64,000 nt of DNA, taken from assembly GCF_004005475.1 (NCBI RefSeq), contig NZ_RZTZ01000009.1:124001-188000 (forward strand), given 5' to 3'. The DNA is from Niallia taxi. Lineage in GTDB: Bacteria; Bacillota; Bacilli; Bacillales; Cytobacillaceae. Position 1 is the stretch's first letter. The number at the start of each line of letters is the position of its first letter. Below the pieces are notes generated by a model. That model worked only from the letters and a program-made list of their open reading frames with translations. It did not search any database and was not told the DNA's origin. Below are positions 1-9,067 of this stretch, piece by piece. The translations under genes were made by a program, and so were the position numbers.

Positions 1-1720
1 TTATATGATGGCAATGCACAATAGTAGAAGTTACGTTCCTTCCACAAGCTTTGCATTTACCTTTATCCCTGTTACATGCGTAGTCCCTGTTTAAAACAAA
101 TTCAAAGTTGTATTTATCTGAACTAGTTCCTGTATGCTTTAATTTACGAAGTACAATATTATTCATATAACTTTCATCGTAGATTGTAGGTCTAGCTCTC
201 TTTAATTTACGTTCAGATTCCTTTTCATATAATATTCTTCCATGTTTCGTGTATGGTGTCATTTCTGGTTTGAAGTTTAGTGCCTTTATACATTTTGTAT
301 AAGATAACTTCGTCAATCCTATTTTCACCGAGTCCACTTCGATATAAGGTCTTTCAGCTGCGCTATCTTTATGCCTATCAGTTCTATTGTCTAGTTTATT
401 GGCAGGAATCAACCATTCTCGATAGTTTCTTCCTTTGTATAGTTTAGAAAAAGATTTACACATAGAGTGATATAGCATGCTGTCTTGTTTGCTGAACAGT
501 TTTGCGCTATTGGCTATTTTGTAGTAATTGCTGATACCTATTAGTTCCATATTGATAGTTTCAATTTCCTTAGCAATATCCCAAGGATTGGTATTGAATC
601 TAATGTTTCTGATTTTCCTTTTAACATTAGCAGTTTTTGCATGGAATTTTATCGGATTAGGTACCGCTTTACCTACTATGCTATTTTTTAATCTTGACTT
701 CTCTGCAAATATGTCGAATCCCAAGAATGTCATTCTTTGTTCCCTTAAATCAGTAATGAATGTTTTTTCTTTGGATAGTTCGATTTTCAGTACATGTTGG
801 TAATACTTCTCAGTTTTGAGTAATAGTCTTTCGGCATTTTTCTTTGTTTTAGTTAATATTATCCAATCATCAGCGTATCTTATGAGGAAGCAAGGTTCAT
901 GACGTTTCTTAACTTTTGCAATTCCTTTGTTTTTATAGTCTTTCAGGGAATATCTAGCCGGGTGCTCCTCGTATTCTTTTGCAATTAACCGGTCAAAGGA
1001 GTTGAGATAGATGTTGGCTAACAAGGGAGAAATAATTCCACCTTGAGGAGTTCCGGAATCAGATTTTTGGATATGTCCATCTTCCATGATTCCTGCCTTA
1101 AGCATCTTTTTTACAAGCGTTAAGATTCGTTTATCCCTTATTCCTATGCCCCATAATATGTTTATCAGTTTGTTATGATTAATGTTGTCAAAGTAGCTTT
1201 TGATGTCACCTTCAACTGCATAATAAGTTTTGCTTTGTCTTATTATGTTAATCACTCTAGCGATTGCATGTTCCGCTGAACGATAAGGTCTAAAACCATA
1301 ACTATGTTTAAAGAATTTTGCCTCTGCTATAGGCTCGATTACGATTCTGACCAATTCTTGAATGATTCTATCTAATATAATCGGTATCCCCAGAGGTCTT
1401 TTCTTACCGTTAGACTTTGGTATCCAAACACGTCTGACTGGAGCAGGTTTGTAATTATCAATCACTTCACGAATGATTTTAATTAACTCCCCATATTCCA
1501 TTTGTAGAAAGTGATTTATGTCCTTTTTATCAATACCGTGAGTAAAACTGCCCTTGTTGCTTTTAATATTGTGAATGGCTGTTTTAATGGTTTGCTCTTC
1601 CTTCATAATTTCAACTAGGTTGAAGAACGGTTTGTTTGAATTGCTGCTAATTTCATATAGATTATCTAGTTTTTCTCTGAGTTGTGTTTCACTTTTGATA
1701 GGTAGTCTTTTATCCCTCAT
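1..1720 (-). CDS. ltrA: Group II intron reverse transcriptase/maturase (3' partial)
   Basis: Multifunctional intron-encoded protein that helps the intron RNA splice and copies it into DNA targets. I translated the whole visible frame, 573 residues, and found no stop or frameshift. Reverse transcriptase motifs are in order: RPLGIP, GFRPYRSAEHA, EGDIKSYFDNI, GTPQGGIISPLLANIYL and the catalytic YADDW at about residues 284-288. A maturase (X) region follows. The last visible residues carry a CxxC zinc pair and end in HCHHI, the start of an HNH endonuclease domain cut off by the window edge. The ATG has GAGGGTG about 9 nt upstream. The element looks competent for both retrotransposition and retrohoming. 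Confidence 0.93.
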   Translation of the reverse strand, partial: MRDKRLPIKSETQLREKLDNLYEISSNSNKPFFNLVEIMKEEQTIKTAIHNIKSNKGSFTHGIDKKDINHFLQMEYGELIKIIREVIDNYKPAPVRRVWIPKSNGKKRPLGIPIILDRIIQELVRIVIEPIAEAKFFKHSYGFRPYRSAEHAIARVINIIRQSKTYYAVEGDIKSYFDNINHNKLINILWGIGIRDKRILTLVKKMLKAGIMEDGHIQKSDSGTPQGGIISPLLANIYLNSFDRLIAKEYEEHPARYSLKDYKNKGIAKVKKRHEPCFLIRYADDWIILTKTKKNAERLLLKTEKYYQHVLKIELSKEKTFITDLREQRMTFLGFDIFAEKSRLKNSIVGKAVPNPIKFHAKTANVKRKIRNIRFNTNPWDIAKEIETINMELIGISNYYKIANSAKLFSKQDSMLYHSMCKSFSKLYKGRNYREWLIPANKLDNRTDRHKDSAAERPYIEVDSVKIGLTKLSYTKCIKALNFKPEMTPYTKHGRILYEKESERKLKRARPTIYDESYMNNIVLRKLKHTGTSSDKYNFEFVLNRDYACNRDKGKCKACGRNVTSTIVHCHHI

Positions 1721-2471
1721 TATTACACCCTCATTACATTATATTTAGAGAGTTAATGGTTAACTGTTTAATTCCCACATTCCACTTATAGTAGAAAGGT
1801 TCATTTAGACTAACTTTCTTGTGAGTTATGGATAAGTACCCGACTGGTCCCCTTCGCTCCATAAGAGTTACCCCATTTCTTCACTACTACGGGACCGCTG
1901 CCACTCAATTATTTCTCTAATGGCTCCTCTTAAGCCTTGAATTAATTGAGCTTCCCACGTTCCTCTATTCCTATCCCTTATTTTACTGTGCCTTAGATTC
2001 TTACTTTACGCCGACGATACTCACCAACCTTGATTAACCGTAACATGTTGGCTCGTCATTACTAGCAACTACGACACTAGTAAGACGTGGAATCATACAT
2101 ATTCCCATATTCATATAGTTCATCCATTCTCGTGGTTTTCTTCCTTTGACCTATATTAAGAAGAAGATTCGGTGACGACGCTTCAAACATAAGTTCCTTG
2201 CGTAATCATAGCTCAGTTTTTAAGGACTACCGCATTATTTTGATTGTTTATAGGTACAACCTCAAATTACGACTTTACCTAGCTCTACACCATTTACCCA
2301 AGAGGGGGTATCTAGCATATAGGAGTATCATAGTCAGGAGATTTTGGATAAAATCGGTTATTTCTCCTGGATAGGGATTTCACCTATCAAATTGGAATAG
2401 AAGTTAGGCTTATATACATTCATAAGCCCTTCAATTTCACGCTACCGCGTTTATATGAGAACGTGGCGCAC
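1..2471 (-). mobile_element. Group II intron, 3' end beyond window
   Basis: The minus strand from 2471 begins GTGCGCCACG, the typical 5' end of bacterial group II introns. About 750 nt of non-coding ribozyme domains then precede a reverse transcriptase gene. The exon just upstream ends AATTATG (candidate IBS1). The intron contains CGTAATT on the minus strand at 2265-2271, about 200 nt inside, which pairs with it over seven positions with one G-U wobble (candidate EBS1). Domains V and VI and the 3' splice site lie beyond position 1. The host gene is the minus-strand gene ending here. The 5' boundary is inferred from the GTGCG motif and the loss of protein similarity after it; splicing is not shown. 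Confidence 0.82.
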
Positions 2472-3240
2472 CATAATTCCCGAACTGAACGCCTCTATAT
2501 CCGAAAAAGGATATTATGTCTTCTGGTTTTTGTATACTACTTGGACTTCCTCCTTTTCTATCAGGACGTTCTGGTAAGTCCCTTAACCATGAAGAGGATT
2601 TTTTCTTTGGTTTAGAAACAGACTTTTTAGTTAATAACTCTTCCCAGCTGTTTATTAGAAAGGCTGTTTTAAAACTACTTCGAAACCCACCTTTTAAATA
2701 GAAGTCTCTAAATTTAGATCCAAGAACACCTAAGCGAGCAGGACCATTATATTTGTCTTTATGTTGTCTTTCTGTACGTAATTGATTACCTAGACGGTTA
2801 ATAAAAGGGGCTACATCATCAATTACTCGAAGATCTTCCATACAAATCAATAAATATTGGGCAGCTTCCATAAAGGATTTACGCCCTTCTCTTGTTTGGT
2901 TTGCCGGTATATTATCAACACGATGAAGGATTAATTGCTTTAGTTTCGCAATAGCCGGTTGAGTTCCTTTTTCCTTTTCTGCCTCGAAAGAGAAATACTT
3001 AAAAAATTGTTTTTTAGAAATTAGTTCTTCAGATAACATAGGATTAATTTTTTCTATTATCTCTAATAGTTCTGAGCTTTGCTTTTCTTCAAATGCTTTT
3101 CGCAGCTCTGCAAGCTCTTTTCTCGAACCTCCTATAAGCTCTCCTACATCATAAGAAACCTTATTTGTAGCTTGTTTCTCTGTTCTAATATCTCTTATCT
3201 CAGTTGTCTGATCCATAAATAAACTTAATTGATTAGTCAT
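2472..3240 (-). CDS. LPD1-like domain protein, 5' exon interrupted by group II intron
   Basis: The first 256 residues of a plasmid protein of unknown role. N-terminal features include SYDVGELIGGSRKEL; the C-terminal visible part reads WLRDLPERPDRKGG and then FFGYRGVQFGNYG. RGVQFGN-type motifs are typical of LPD1-like (large polyvalent protein-associated) domains of plasmid and phage proteins. The frame continues a few codons into the intron and stops at 2437; those residues (APRSHINAVA) are intron sequence, not protein. The second exon must lie left of the window. The start has AGGAGG 8 nt upstream. The family assignment is from motif memory and moderately sure; the interruption is well supported. 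Confidence 0.72.
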
Positions 3241-3262
3241 TTATTTTTCCTCCTATATAAAA

Positions 3263-3289
3263 AGGACTAGTGGCTTTACCGCTAATCCT
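3263..3289 (-). terminator. Hairpin with U-run just upstream of the LPD1-like gene
   Basis: Minus strand AGGATTAG / CTAGTCCT (one G-U pair) around an 11-nt loop, followed by TTTTT and then the AGGAGG of the next gene. It may terminate the upstream gene, act as a promoter-proximal attenuator, or both. Confidence 0.6.
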
Positions 3290-3337
3290 CTCAAATTCTT
3301 TATATTAGTAAGATTGATATTCCTCTTTGATTAGTAA

Positions 3338-4408
3338 CTACACTAACTTTTTTATTACCCCTTTAGGACTGATTAGTTTTACAGAAACATCCCTTTTGGT
3401 CTTGGTTTTAGTAATAGTTGTTTTTCCGCCATTATCATGATTTTTCACTTCACTCTCGACAACTTTAGAGACGACTTCGATTCCTTGTACAAGATGATAA
3501 TTATCTCCTTCACCTATTTCTCCATTAATAGCTCCACTGGCCATTAAAAGGGACAGCTGACCTTGATTTAAGGGTAGAATAGGATCTCCTCCAATGACCA
3601 ATTGTCTTGGCTTGGTACGATTAATAAAAGCGGTAAAGACTTTACTATTCTTTATTCCTTCTACAAAATCACTTTTATTCCCAAGCTTCGTGTAGAATGT
3701 CTTTAATTCTTGAATACCAGCGGGAACTTCCCATTTTTTATTAGCTCTTATAATATGGGCAATTGAGTTCACCTTTGTTTGAACAAAAACCTTTGATTCC
3801 ATTTGAAGTAGAAATTTATATAAATCCTTATTAACTTCCTTATCTTTACCACTCTTCTTTCTTCCAATGAAAATACAATGATTATAATCGTCGTAGTCTT
3901 CATCCAAAAATCGCATAATCCCAACATCGAAAAAATGGGATGCTAGAAATTGGGCAATCTGGTTATCTGCAAATCGATAGGAAGGAATAATATAAATCAT
4001 TATGCCTCTTTTAGATAAGTACCGAGTATTGCGATATAAATCGTTCCATTCCTTCTGATCAGAAGAGTCATCTTCCCTGATATTCATACTATTTGAAGGA
4101 TTTAAAAATAGTAGCAATACAGCTTCGTTTTGGATAATCATGCTTTCTATGGGAGCATTTATACAATGCTGTAGGATCTCCTGTGCCTTTAAAGCTCTCT
4201 GTGTGTTTGTTTCTATCCCATACGTTGTAATCTTACAATTATCATTCTGGAAAGGCTGTGCAAGCTGATGAAGAATTTTTCCTTCTCCGCAATTGGAATC
4301 AAACCATACTCCACTACCTGTTACACTTAATAACTTTAATAGCTTATCCCCTTGTTTTTCTGACATTTCAAAGAAACCGCTGCTTACTTTACTTCCTACA
4401 TTGTTCAT
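3338..4408 (-). CDS. DUF6094-like methyltransferase-fold protein
   Basis: About 356 residues. The N-terminal half looks like a Rossmann methyltransferase fold: GVWFDSNCGEGKILHQLAQ (glycine-rich binding loop), YGIETNTQRALKAQEIL, then LFLNPSN in place of the catalytic NPPY of DNA amino-methyltransferases, and RGIMIYIIPSYRF. This resembles DUF6094 proteins of phages and plasmids, which have the fold but often lack the catalytic motif. The C-terminal part is lysine-rich with no recognised domain. I chose the ATG at 4408 because TAGGAGG lies 8 nt upstream; an earlier in-frame ATG at 4459 falls inside a hairpin and lacks a site. DNA modification activity is doubtful given NPSN. Confidence 0.6.
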   Translation of the reverse strand: MNNVGSKVSSGFFEMSEKQGDKLLKLLSVTGSGVWFDSNCGEGKILHQLAQPFQNDNCKITTYGIETNTQRALKAQEILQHCINAPIESMIIQNEAVLLLFLNPSNSMNIREDDSSDQKEWNDLYRNTRYLSKRGIMIYIIPSYRFADNQIAQFLASHFFDVGIMRFLDEDYDDYNHCIFIGRKKSGKDKEVNKDLYKFLLQMESKVFVQTKVNSIAHIIRANKKWEVPAGIQELKTFYTKLGNKSDFVEGIKNSKVFTAFINRTKPRQLVIGGDPILPLNQGQLSLLMASGAINGEIGEGDNYHLVQGIEVVSKVVESEVKNHDNGGKTTITKTKTKRDVSVKLISPKGVIKKLV

Positions 4409-4446
4409 TATTAATTTCCTCCTAAATTCTAAGTACTCTGTAATTA

Positions 4447-4479
4447 GAAAAACGTTCATTCTAAAACAGAATGAACGTT
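4447..4479 (-). terminator. Hairpin with U-run upstream of the DUF6094-like gene
   Basis: Perfect 12-bp stem (AACGTTCATTCT with its complement) around a 5-nt loop, followed on the minus strand by TTTTT. It lies between the stop at 4506 and the start at 4408, so it can terminate the upstream gene or attenuate the downstream one. Confidence 0.75.
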
Positions 4480-4505
4480 TCTCTTTCCTCTTTTGTAGGT
4501 TCTAA

Positions 4506-4850
4506 TTAAATATCGAAGAAATAACCTAAGAAATCTCTTTTTATTCGAACTAATAAACTTACGTCTTTTTGATAATTTGTGCTCATATTATAATTTTTAT
4601 CTCCTTTAAACCTCCACATAACTTTGTCACCAATTGCTTCTTCAATAGATTTTACAAAATTAATGACTTCCTTAACTGCGTATTTTTTTGAGTCCGATTT
4701 AGCATGATAAATGCGACGATCTCCATTTTTAAAGATTATCTCTGCACTCATTCGTGTAGTTCTTTCATAAACATTAACTGTCTCCATATGCCTTCTACAA
4801 TCCTCAAATACCTCATGATTGATTGATAATTTATTAGTAGTTGTGTTCAT
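4506..4850 (-). CDS. Hypothetical protein, 114 aa
   Basis: No family recognised. A soluble, charged protein with no signal peptide or membrane segment; the N-terminus is rich in Thr/Asn and the C-terminus is basic and aromatic (RIKRDFLGYFFDI). The gene is preceded by a divergent intergenic region containing a strong hairpin leader. GAGAGG lies about 12 nt before the ATG, a fairly long spacing. It is the first gene of the leftward block that includes the DUF6094-like and intron-interrupted genes, each separated by a hairpin. Confidence 0.6.
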   Translation of the reverse strand: MNTTTNKLSINHEVFEDCRRHMETVNVYERTTRMSAEIIFKNGDRRIYHAKSDSKKYAVKEVINFVKSIEEAIGDKVMWRFKGDKNYNMSTNYQKDVSLLVRIKRDFLGYFFDI

Positions 4851-4893
4851 TCTTCTTCATTCCTCTCATTTATAAAATTTGTTTATAAAACGC

Positions 4894-4964
4894 AAAAAAG
4901 CGCCCAGAGAGATCGTTTAATAAGCATAACAATGCCATTAATTTCGATCCCAAAGGACGCTGCG
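4894..4964 (-). promoter_or_regulatory. Hairpin leader (attenuator-like) upstream of the 114-aa gene
   Basis: On the minus strand an imperfect long stem (AGCGTCC...GGGCGCT with an inner CGATC/GATCG) ends in TTTTTT, 44 nt before the ATG at 4850. The upstream neighbour is on the opposite strand, so this cannot be the terminator of a preceding minus gene. It is a clear promoter-proximal terminator. Confidence 0.7.
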
Positions 4965-5151
4965 TTTATTAAGTAACCTGCTAACCAAAAGTGGTTGCTG
5001 AAAAATTAAAAATAAAAATATATTTATACACTAATATTACTATCTAAATTTGTGATATTCAACTAAATAATTATGGGTACCTAAGAATTTAAGTTTTCCC
5101 ACTGTAAATGTGAAACTGTTCGTTATAAAATATGTATATAAGGAGGATTCT

Positions 5152-5400
5152 ATGGATAAATTACAAAATATTTCAATATCAGCACTGGTAGTATCGATTA
5201 TAGCTGTTATTTTAAGCTATTTAACTAATATGAAAGTAGAAGCACCACATCCTGATGGTAATTCAACTACGATGGATATTAGTTATATTTATGGAGAGGC
5301 TGCAGTAATATTTAATAAAATAGAGCCTTACGGGATTTGGGGAATAATAATTTCATTTGTGGCATTAATTTTCATTAGATACTATCGTAGGTCTTATTAA
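5152..5400 (+). CDS. Small membrane protein, 82 aa, two TM segments
   Basis: Hydrophobic segments at about residues 5-24 (ISISALVVSIIAVILSYL) and 56-75 (GIWGIIISFVALIFI) flank a polar loop with PHPDGNSTTMD; the tail is basic (RYYRRSY). No family recognised. I chose the ATG at 5152 because AAGGAGG lies 7 nt upstream; an upstream in-frame ATG at 5110 has no site. Transcribed divergently from the 114-aa gene and followed at once by a terminator, so probably a single-gene unit. Confidence 0.68.
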   Translation: MDKLQNISISALVVSIIAVILSYLTNMKVEAPHPDGNSTTMDISYIYGEAAVIFNKIEPYGIWGIIISFVALIFIRYYRRSY

Positions 5401-5403
5401 GAA

Positions 5404-5437
5404 AAAGAGATACCTGAACTAAACTGGTATCTCTTTT
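5404..5437 (+). terminator. Intrinsic terminator after the 82-aa membrane protein
   Basis: AAAGAGATACC/GGTATCTCTTT stem with a U-run on the plus strand. The A-run on its left gives the minus strand a U-run too, so it may also serve minus-strand transcripts leaving the DUF418 gene. Confidence 0.8.
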
Positions 5438-5453
5438 TATGTTAACTAATGAA

Positions 5454-6608
5454 TTATTGAGAAGATGAAGATATAGATTTTTTATTTCTTAATGTGTCTA
5501 TCTTAATATACGTTAATCTTCTCCATAAAAATTCAATTGGGCCTTGTTTAAATAAGAGTAACCAAATGTAACTTAACCAGATTTGGAACACAGCCACTAT
5601 AAAGGAAATTATTATTAACTTAGTTGGAGGCAATGTTCCATACAAATGGAATACCTTAAAAATGACGAACCCTATTATGTTTTGCAGTAAGTAATTACTC
5701 ATAGAAGTTCTACCGATATTGCCAATTAAGGAAAGACTCCCTTTGAGCTTGGTTATCATCAATAAAATACTCAGTCCGTAAAATAAAGACATAAGCGGAT
5801 TACCAATAGATTCAGCTGCTTGCAAGTATAGTAATGAATTCGGCTTAACAACTGGGAGTAGTTTAATAGTTAATCCCACAAGCCCAAATACTACCCAAAA
5901 CACATAGTGTTTTTTAGTTATATTCAATAGAATGGATTTACTCTTAGCAATCAATACGCCAATTAAGAACATAGGGAATATGCTCATATAGAGATATGGT
6001 AAGTTTCCTGGCTGGTAGGTATTTAGCCAATCATATAAATTTTGTAGAAATCCTACTGTTCCGCCTGATTGGTAATTCATTATAACCGAAACTATATAAT
6101 TGTAATCAAGATATTCAGCCGGATCATAGTTATAGCCAATAAGGTTATAGAGAATTACGACATTAGGCAGTAAAACAATGGCTATCATTAAACTTATAAT
6201 CCATTTTGGGGCCTTATAAAGCGGTAATAATAAAAATCCAAATAATGCATAAACGATTAATATGTCGCCATACCATATAAATAAAGCATGGAGTATTCCT
6301 ATCCCCAGCAATATAAACTGTCTCTTAGAAAAAAGTATGTAAGGGTTATTCCCCTTTGCTGCAGATCGTTCCATAAATATGATAAAGCTGAATCCGAATA
6401 ACATGGCAAACAGAGAGTAAAAATTCCCTTCCGCCAAGATAAATAATAACTTTTCAATTAACCGGTCATGACTTGATGTCCATAGGCTACTTGGAAAGCT
6501 ATCATATAAAATCGGAGTACTTAGAGGCAGTATATTAGCAAATGCAATACCTAATATAGCAAAGCCTCTTATGACATCAATGGAATGAATCCTTTCTAAT
6601 TTATTCAT
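5454..6608 (-). CDS. DUF418 family integral membrane protein (YeiB-like)
   Basis: 384 residues with about ten predicted membrane segments. The N-terminus RIHSIDVIRGFAILGIAFANI matches the signature of DUF418/YeiB-type proteins, which are distantly related to membrane acyltransferases; FGFSFIIFMERSAAKG and the C-terminal GRTSMSNYLLQNIIG also fit. The family's substrate is unknown. It sits alone between two hairpins: a convergent terminator downstream and a GGGACTCCCC leader upstream. The ATG follows GAAGGGATAAG, a usable ribosome binding site. Confidence 0.85.
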   Translation of the reverse strand: MNKLERIHSIDVIRGFAILGIAFANILPLSTPILYDSFPSSLWTSSHDRLIEKLLFILAEGNFYSLFAMLFGFSFIIFMERSAAKGNNPYILFSKRQFILLGIGILHALFIWYGDILIVYALFGFLLLPLYKAPKWIISLMIAIVLLPNVVILYNLIGYNYDPAEYLDYNYIVSVIMNYQSGGTVGFLQNLYDWLNTYQPGNLPYLYMSIFPMFLIGVLIAKSKSILLNITKKHYVFWVVFGLVGLTIKLLPVVKPNSLLYLQAAESIGNPLMSLFYGLSILLMITKLKGSLSLIGNIGRTSMSNYLLQNIIGFVIFKVFHLYGTLPPTKLIIISFIVAVFQIWLSYIWLLLFKQGPIEFLWRRLTYIKIDTLRNKKSISSSSQ

Positions 6609-6627
6609 TTCTTATCCCTTCTTTCAG

Positions 6628-6686
6628 AAAAAAAGACTCCCCAAACATGGCAAAGATAACCTTCGCTAAGTTTGGGGAGTCCCATT
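6628..6686 (-). promoter_or_regulatory. GGGACTCCCC leader hairpin upstream of the DUF418 gene
   Basis: Minus strand: GACTAATGGGACTCCCC, then a 12-bp stem GACTCCCCAAAC/GTTTGGGGAGTC and seven T residues, 20 nt before the start codon. The upstream gene already has its own terminator at 6841-6868, so this is an additional promoter-proximal terminator. GGG can pair with the adjacent CCC instead of the distal strand. Confidence 0.75.
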
Positions 6687-6840
6687 AGTCTAATTTTTTA
6701 TTAAATAAAGCATAGCAACTATTGTATATGTAGTCAATATCCTTTAAATGCTATACTTTTATATTTTTTGTTGAACACTCTAGTATCACTTCTGGAGTAA
6801 CAGTATATTCACGTAGTCCAATTCAAACATACGGTAAAAT

Positions 6841-6868
6841 AAAAAAAGAAACTCGTGTTTCGAGTTTC
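6841..6868 (-). terminator. Intrinsic terminator after the 63-aa gene
   Basis: GAAACTCG/CGAGTTTC stem with a 5-nt loop, followed on the minus strand by seven T residues, directly after the stop at 6877. Confidence 0.85.
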
Positions 6869-6876
6869 TTCTATCA

Positions 6877-7068
6877 TTAATTGTTACTTTTGTTATTTAA
6901 GTTTAATTCATCCAACATTCCATCAAGTTCTTTAAATATTTGAGCCACTTTATGATCTCTTTCTTGACGACGCTTCTCGTTTAGTTCAAGTTGACTTTTA
7001 AAATGGATCGTTTGAACTGCATTAGTTTCTTGCATAGTATCCTTCTTTTCTACTTGTACGGTGGACAT
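6877..7068 (-). CDS. Small charged protein, 63 aa
   Basis: Highly charged, probably helical or coiled coil (FKSQLELNEKRRQERDHKVAQIFKELDGMLDEL). No family recognised. The start codon lies inside the 3' end of the preceding 393-aa gene (47-bp overlap, different frame) and has GGAGG 8 nt upstream, so the two genes are translationally linked. Its terminator follows immediately. It may be an adaptor or regulator of the larger membrane protein; that is inference from overlap only. Confidence 0.7.
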   Translation of the reverse strand: MSTVQVEKKDTMQETNAVQTIHFKSQLELNEKRRQERDHKVAQIFKELDGMLDELNLNNKSNN

Positions 7069-8203
7069 TAGGAACGCCTCCTTCTTTCTGTTGATAAAAG
7101 ATAAGACTTAAAGCATGGAATAGCCGAAATATTTCTTCATTATTAATGATATCACTATTTCTTAACAAATACCATGCTTTACGATTAATGTCATCGTACA
7201 TGTGAAAGTTCATTATCCAGGCTTTTTTTCCGTCCACTCCTAACTTCATTCGAAAAGAAATAATATTATAATTATTTCGAGGTTGGTTAGTCCTGGGTTC
7301 TTTTAACTTTCCTTTAGAAACAGCTACTACGGAATAATCCTTGTACTTATTATTGTCTATATTGATTGTTTCAGGACTGGCACCTGTTGTACCAACGTCA
7401 TAAATCTTTTTCAATTCTTTTTTTCCCAATTCCTCATAAATAGTAAAACCAGAAATAAATCGTAGATCTGTTATATCATAAACACCATTTGCAATTCTAA
7501 ATAGAATTACATTCACATCGGCTTGTAACTCGATTAAGTAGCGGAGAATTATGTCTGTTTCGGTTGCCTTATCTCTGATTTCTCTTATGAACTGTTTCGA
7601 TTTTTCTATCTTAACAGTAAATTGTTCTTTTAATAATTGATTCTCCTGTTTTAACTCGGCTTTGTCCCGATTATACTGTTCTGTAACAACACTAATAGTC
7701 TGAGAGACATTCTCTTGTTTTGTCAGAACTCCCGTCACATAATCATAGAGTCCTGCATACGAAATGTCATTTTCTACTGCATAACTTATTAAGTCATATT
7801 CCTGTTTTCGTTGCTTTTTGTAGGAAGGTAGATGAAATGCAGGATCGTTAAATATCAACATTCTTTTCAAATAAGAGGGGACTAACAATGCAAATAACAC
7901 GATCAGTACGCCCAATATAAACAATCCCTTCAAATAAATTGGCCACTCTGTTAATATTCCAGTGGAAAAACCAGCTAGGATACTCCCGATCACTGGAATA
8001 ACAGTAATATTTACATTCTTAATGCCTTTAAAAATCTTTAATAATTTTTTCATGTCTTTAAATAGAAGAGTAATCAAATGTGGTATCCTACCACTTTCTG
8101 CGTCTATCCTTCTATTAATTCTTTGTATTTTTCTTAAAACAGGATCTACTTCACTGGAAATCCGTTCTAGTGAAGTATGATAGTTAGTATTTTGATTACT
8201 CAT
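7022..8203 (-). CDS. Membrane-anchored protein of unknown function, 393 aa
   Basis: N-terminal charged helix (residues 1-55), then a membrane hairpin at about 63-113 (VIPVIGSILAGFSTGIL and GLFILGVLIVLFALLVPSYL), then a coiled-coil-like stretch near 165-225 (QYNRDKAELKQENQLLKEQF) and a C-terminal globular domain of about 170 residues ending before the overlap with the small 63-aa gene. No enzyme motif seen. The ATG has GGAGATG upstream. With the 63-aa gene it forms a two-gene unit bounded by hairpins on both sides. Confidence 0.72.
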   Translation of the reverse strand: MSNQNTNYHTSLERISSEVDPVLRKIQRINRRIDAESGRIPHLITLLFKDMKKLLKIFKGIKNVNITVIPVIGSILAGFSTGILTEWPIYLKGLFILGVLIVLFALLVPSYLKRMLIFNDPAFHLPSYKKQRKQEYDLISYAVENDISYAGLYDYVTGVLTKQENVSQTISVVTEQYNRDKAELKQENQLLKEQFTVKIEKSKQFIREIRDKATETDIILRYLIELQADVNVILFRIANGVYDITDLRFISGFTIYEELGKKELKKIYDVGTTGASPETINIDNNKYKDYSVVAVSKGKLKEPRTNQPRNNYNIISFRMKLGVDGKKAWIMNFHMYDDINRKAWYLLRNSDIINNEEIFRLFHALSLIFYQQKEGGVPNVHRTSRKEGYYARN

Positions 8204-8271
8204 ATATTCATCTCCTCTAATAAATCCTGGTTGATAGTTTATAATCTAGTACTCCTCTAATCTATGAGAAT

Positions 8272-8322
8272 AAAAAAAGAGACCTAGCTTGATCTTGATA
8301 ATGCGAATGCTTCTAGGTCTCT
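8272..8322 (-). terminator. Hairpin between the 104-aa and 393-aa genes
   Basis: AGAGACCTAG/CTAGGTCTCT stem with a 24-nt loop and TTTTTTT on the minus strand. It begins directly after the stop codon at 8326 (TAATGGAGAGACC), so it can simply terminate that gene; it also lies between it and the 393-aa gene and resembles the leader hairpins. Confidence 0.8.
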
Positions 8323-8325
8323 CCA

Positions 8326-8637
8326 TTATTTTACTGGTTTAATGTTTAATGGCTCAAAAATACACCATTCTTTAAAATCCTTATAAGCTTGCGGCAAAGA
8401 GGTAGAAAATAATAAAAATTCCTCTTCTATTCCTACAACATTGAGTGTAGCTGCATATAAGCTTAAATTAATATTCTTGTTCGAAATTCCTGAGAATTTT
8501 CCCTTCGTCACTAACATGTTTGTATTATCTTTAACTACCAATGTAGAAAGAGTTCCTTCCTTCCATAAAACAGGAAGAAACTCTTCTTTAATAAGTACAT
8601 TTTGGTGTTCGAGATTAGAAATACTAAAAAAATTCAT
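8326..8637 (-). CDS. Hypothetical protein, 103 aa
   Basis: No family recognised; soluble, mixed alpha/beta character, no signal peptide. I chose the ATG at 8637 because GGAAAGG lies 9 nt upstream; the first in-frame ATG (8646) overlaps that site. It is the last gene of a leftward three-gene group with the 132-aa and 176-aa genes, separated from them by about 30 bp. Confidence 0.6.
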   Translation of the reverse strand: MNFFSISNLEHQNVLIKEEFLPVLWKEGTLSTLVVKDNTNMLVTKGKFSGISNKNINLSLYAATLNVVGIEEEFLLFSTSLPQAYKDFKEWCIFEPLNIKPVK

Positions 8638-8668
8638 TCTTCTCATCCTTTCCTCTTCCTCCCATTGA

Positions 8669-9067
8669 TTAGTTTATAATGCTACGTAACTTAGCTATAT
8701 TTACACTAATACCAAGGCCCTTAAATCTTTCCTGTACCAAGTTTCTAGCATGGTTTTCCTCCATTGCTAATACCTCGATTTCCTTTATTAGTTTTTGATC
8801 AGCAAATTGCACAAAGAATGAAACGATATAATGTTTCCTTTCTGTTGCTCTCCCTTTGTATCTTTCATCTCTTGGATTCACGATTCTAACTTGTTCTGTA
8901 TGTAGATAGGTTAGTAGCTCTCCAGATTCTATTTCTATTAAGGCATTTTCGTCTTGAAGTATATTTATGATGGTCGTTTTGCCAGAAGCTATTTGATGCC
9001 CATCCATGTATATACAATACGGTTCTATTCGGTACATGTTTTTTTGAGTAAAAAATGTAATACTCAT
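8669..9067 (-). CDS. Hypothetical protein, 132 aa
   Basis: Unrecognised family. Contains RIEPYCIYMDGHQIASG near the N-terminus and YIVSFFVQFADQKLIKEIEVLAMEENHARNLV later; the second part resembles small alpha/beta domains but no named match is offered. The ATG overlaps the stop of the upstream gene (ATGA), with GGAGG 10 nt before it, so the two genes are translationally coupled. Confidence 0.65.
   Translation of the reverse strand: MSITFFTQKNMYRIEPYCIYMDGHQIASGKTTIINILQDENALIEIESGELLTYLHTEQVRIVNPRDERYKGRATERKHYIVSFFVQFADQKLIKEIEVLAMEENHARNLVQERFKGLGISVNIAKLRSIIN

Noticed and set aside
528-803. Plus-strand 91-codon frame at the left edge
   Set aside because: It is antisense to the reverse transcriptase, which is intact on minus; no ribosome binding site.
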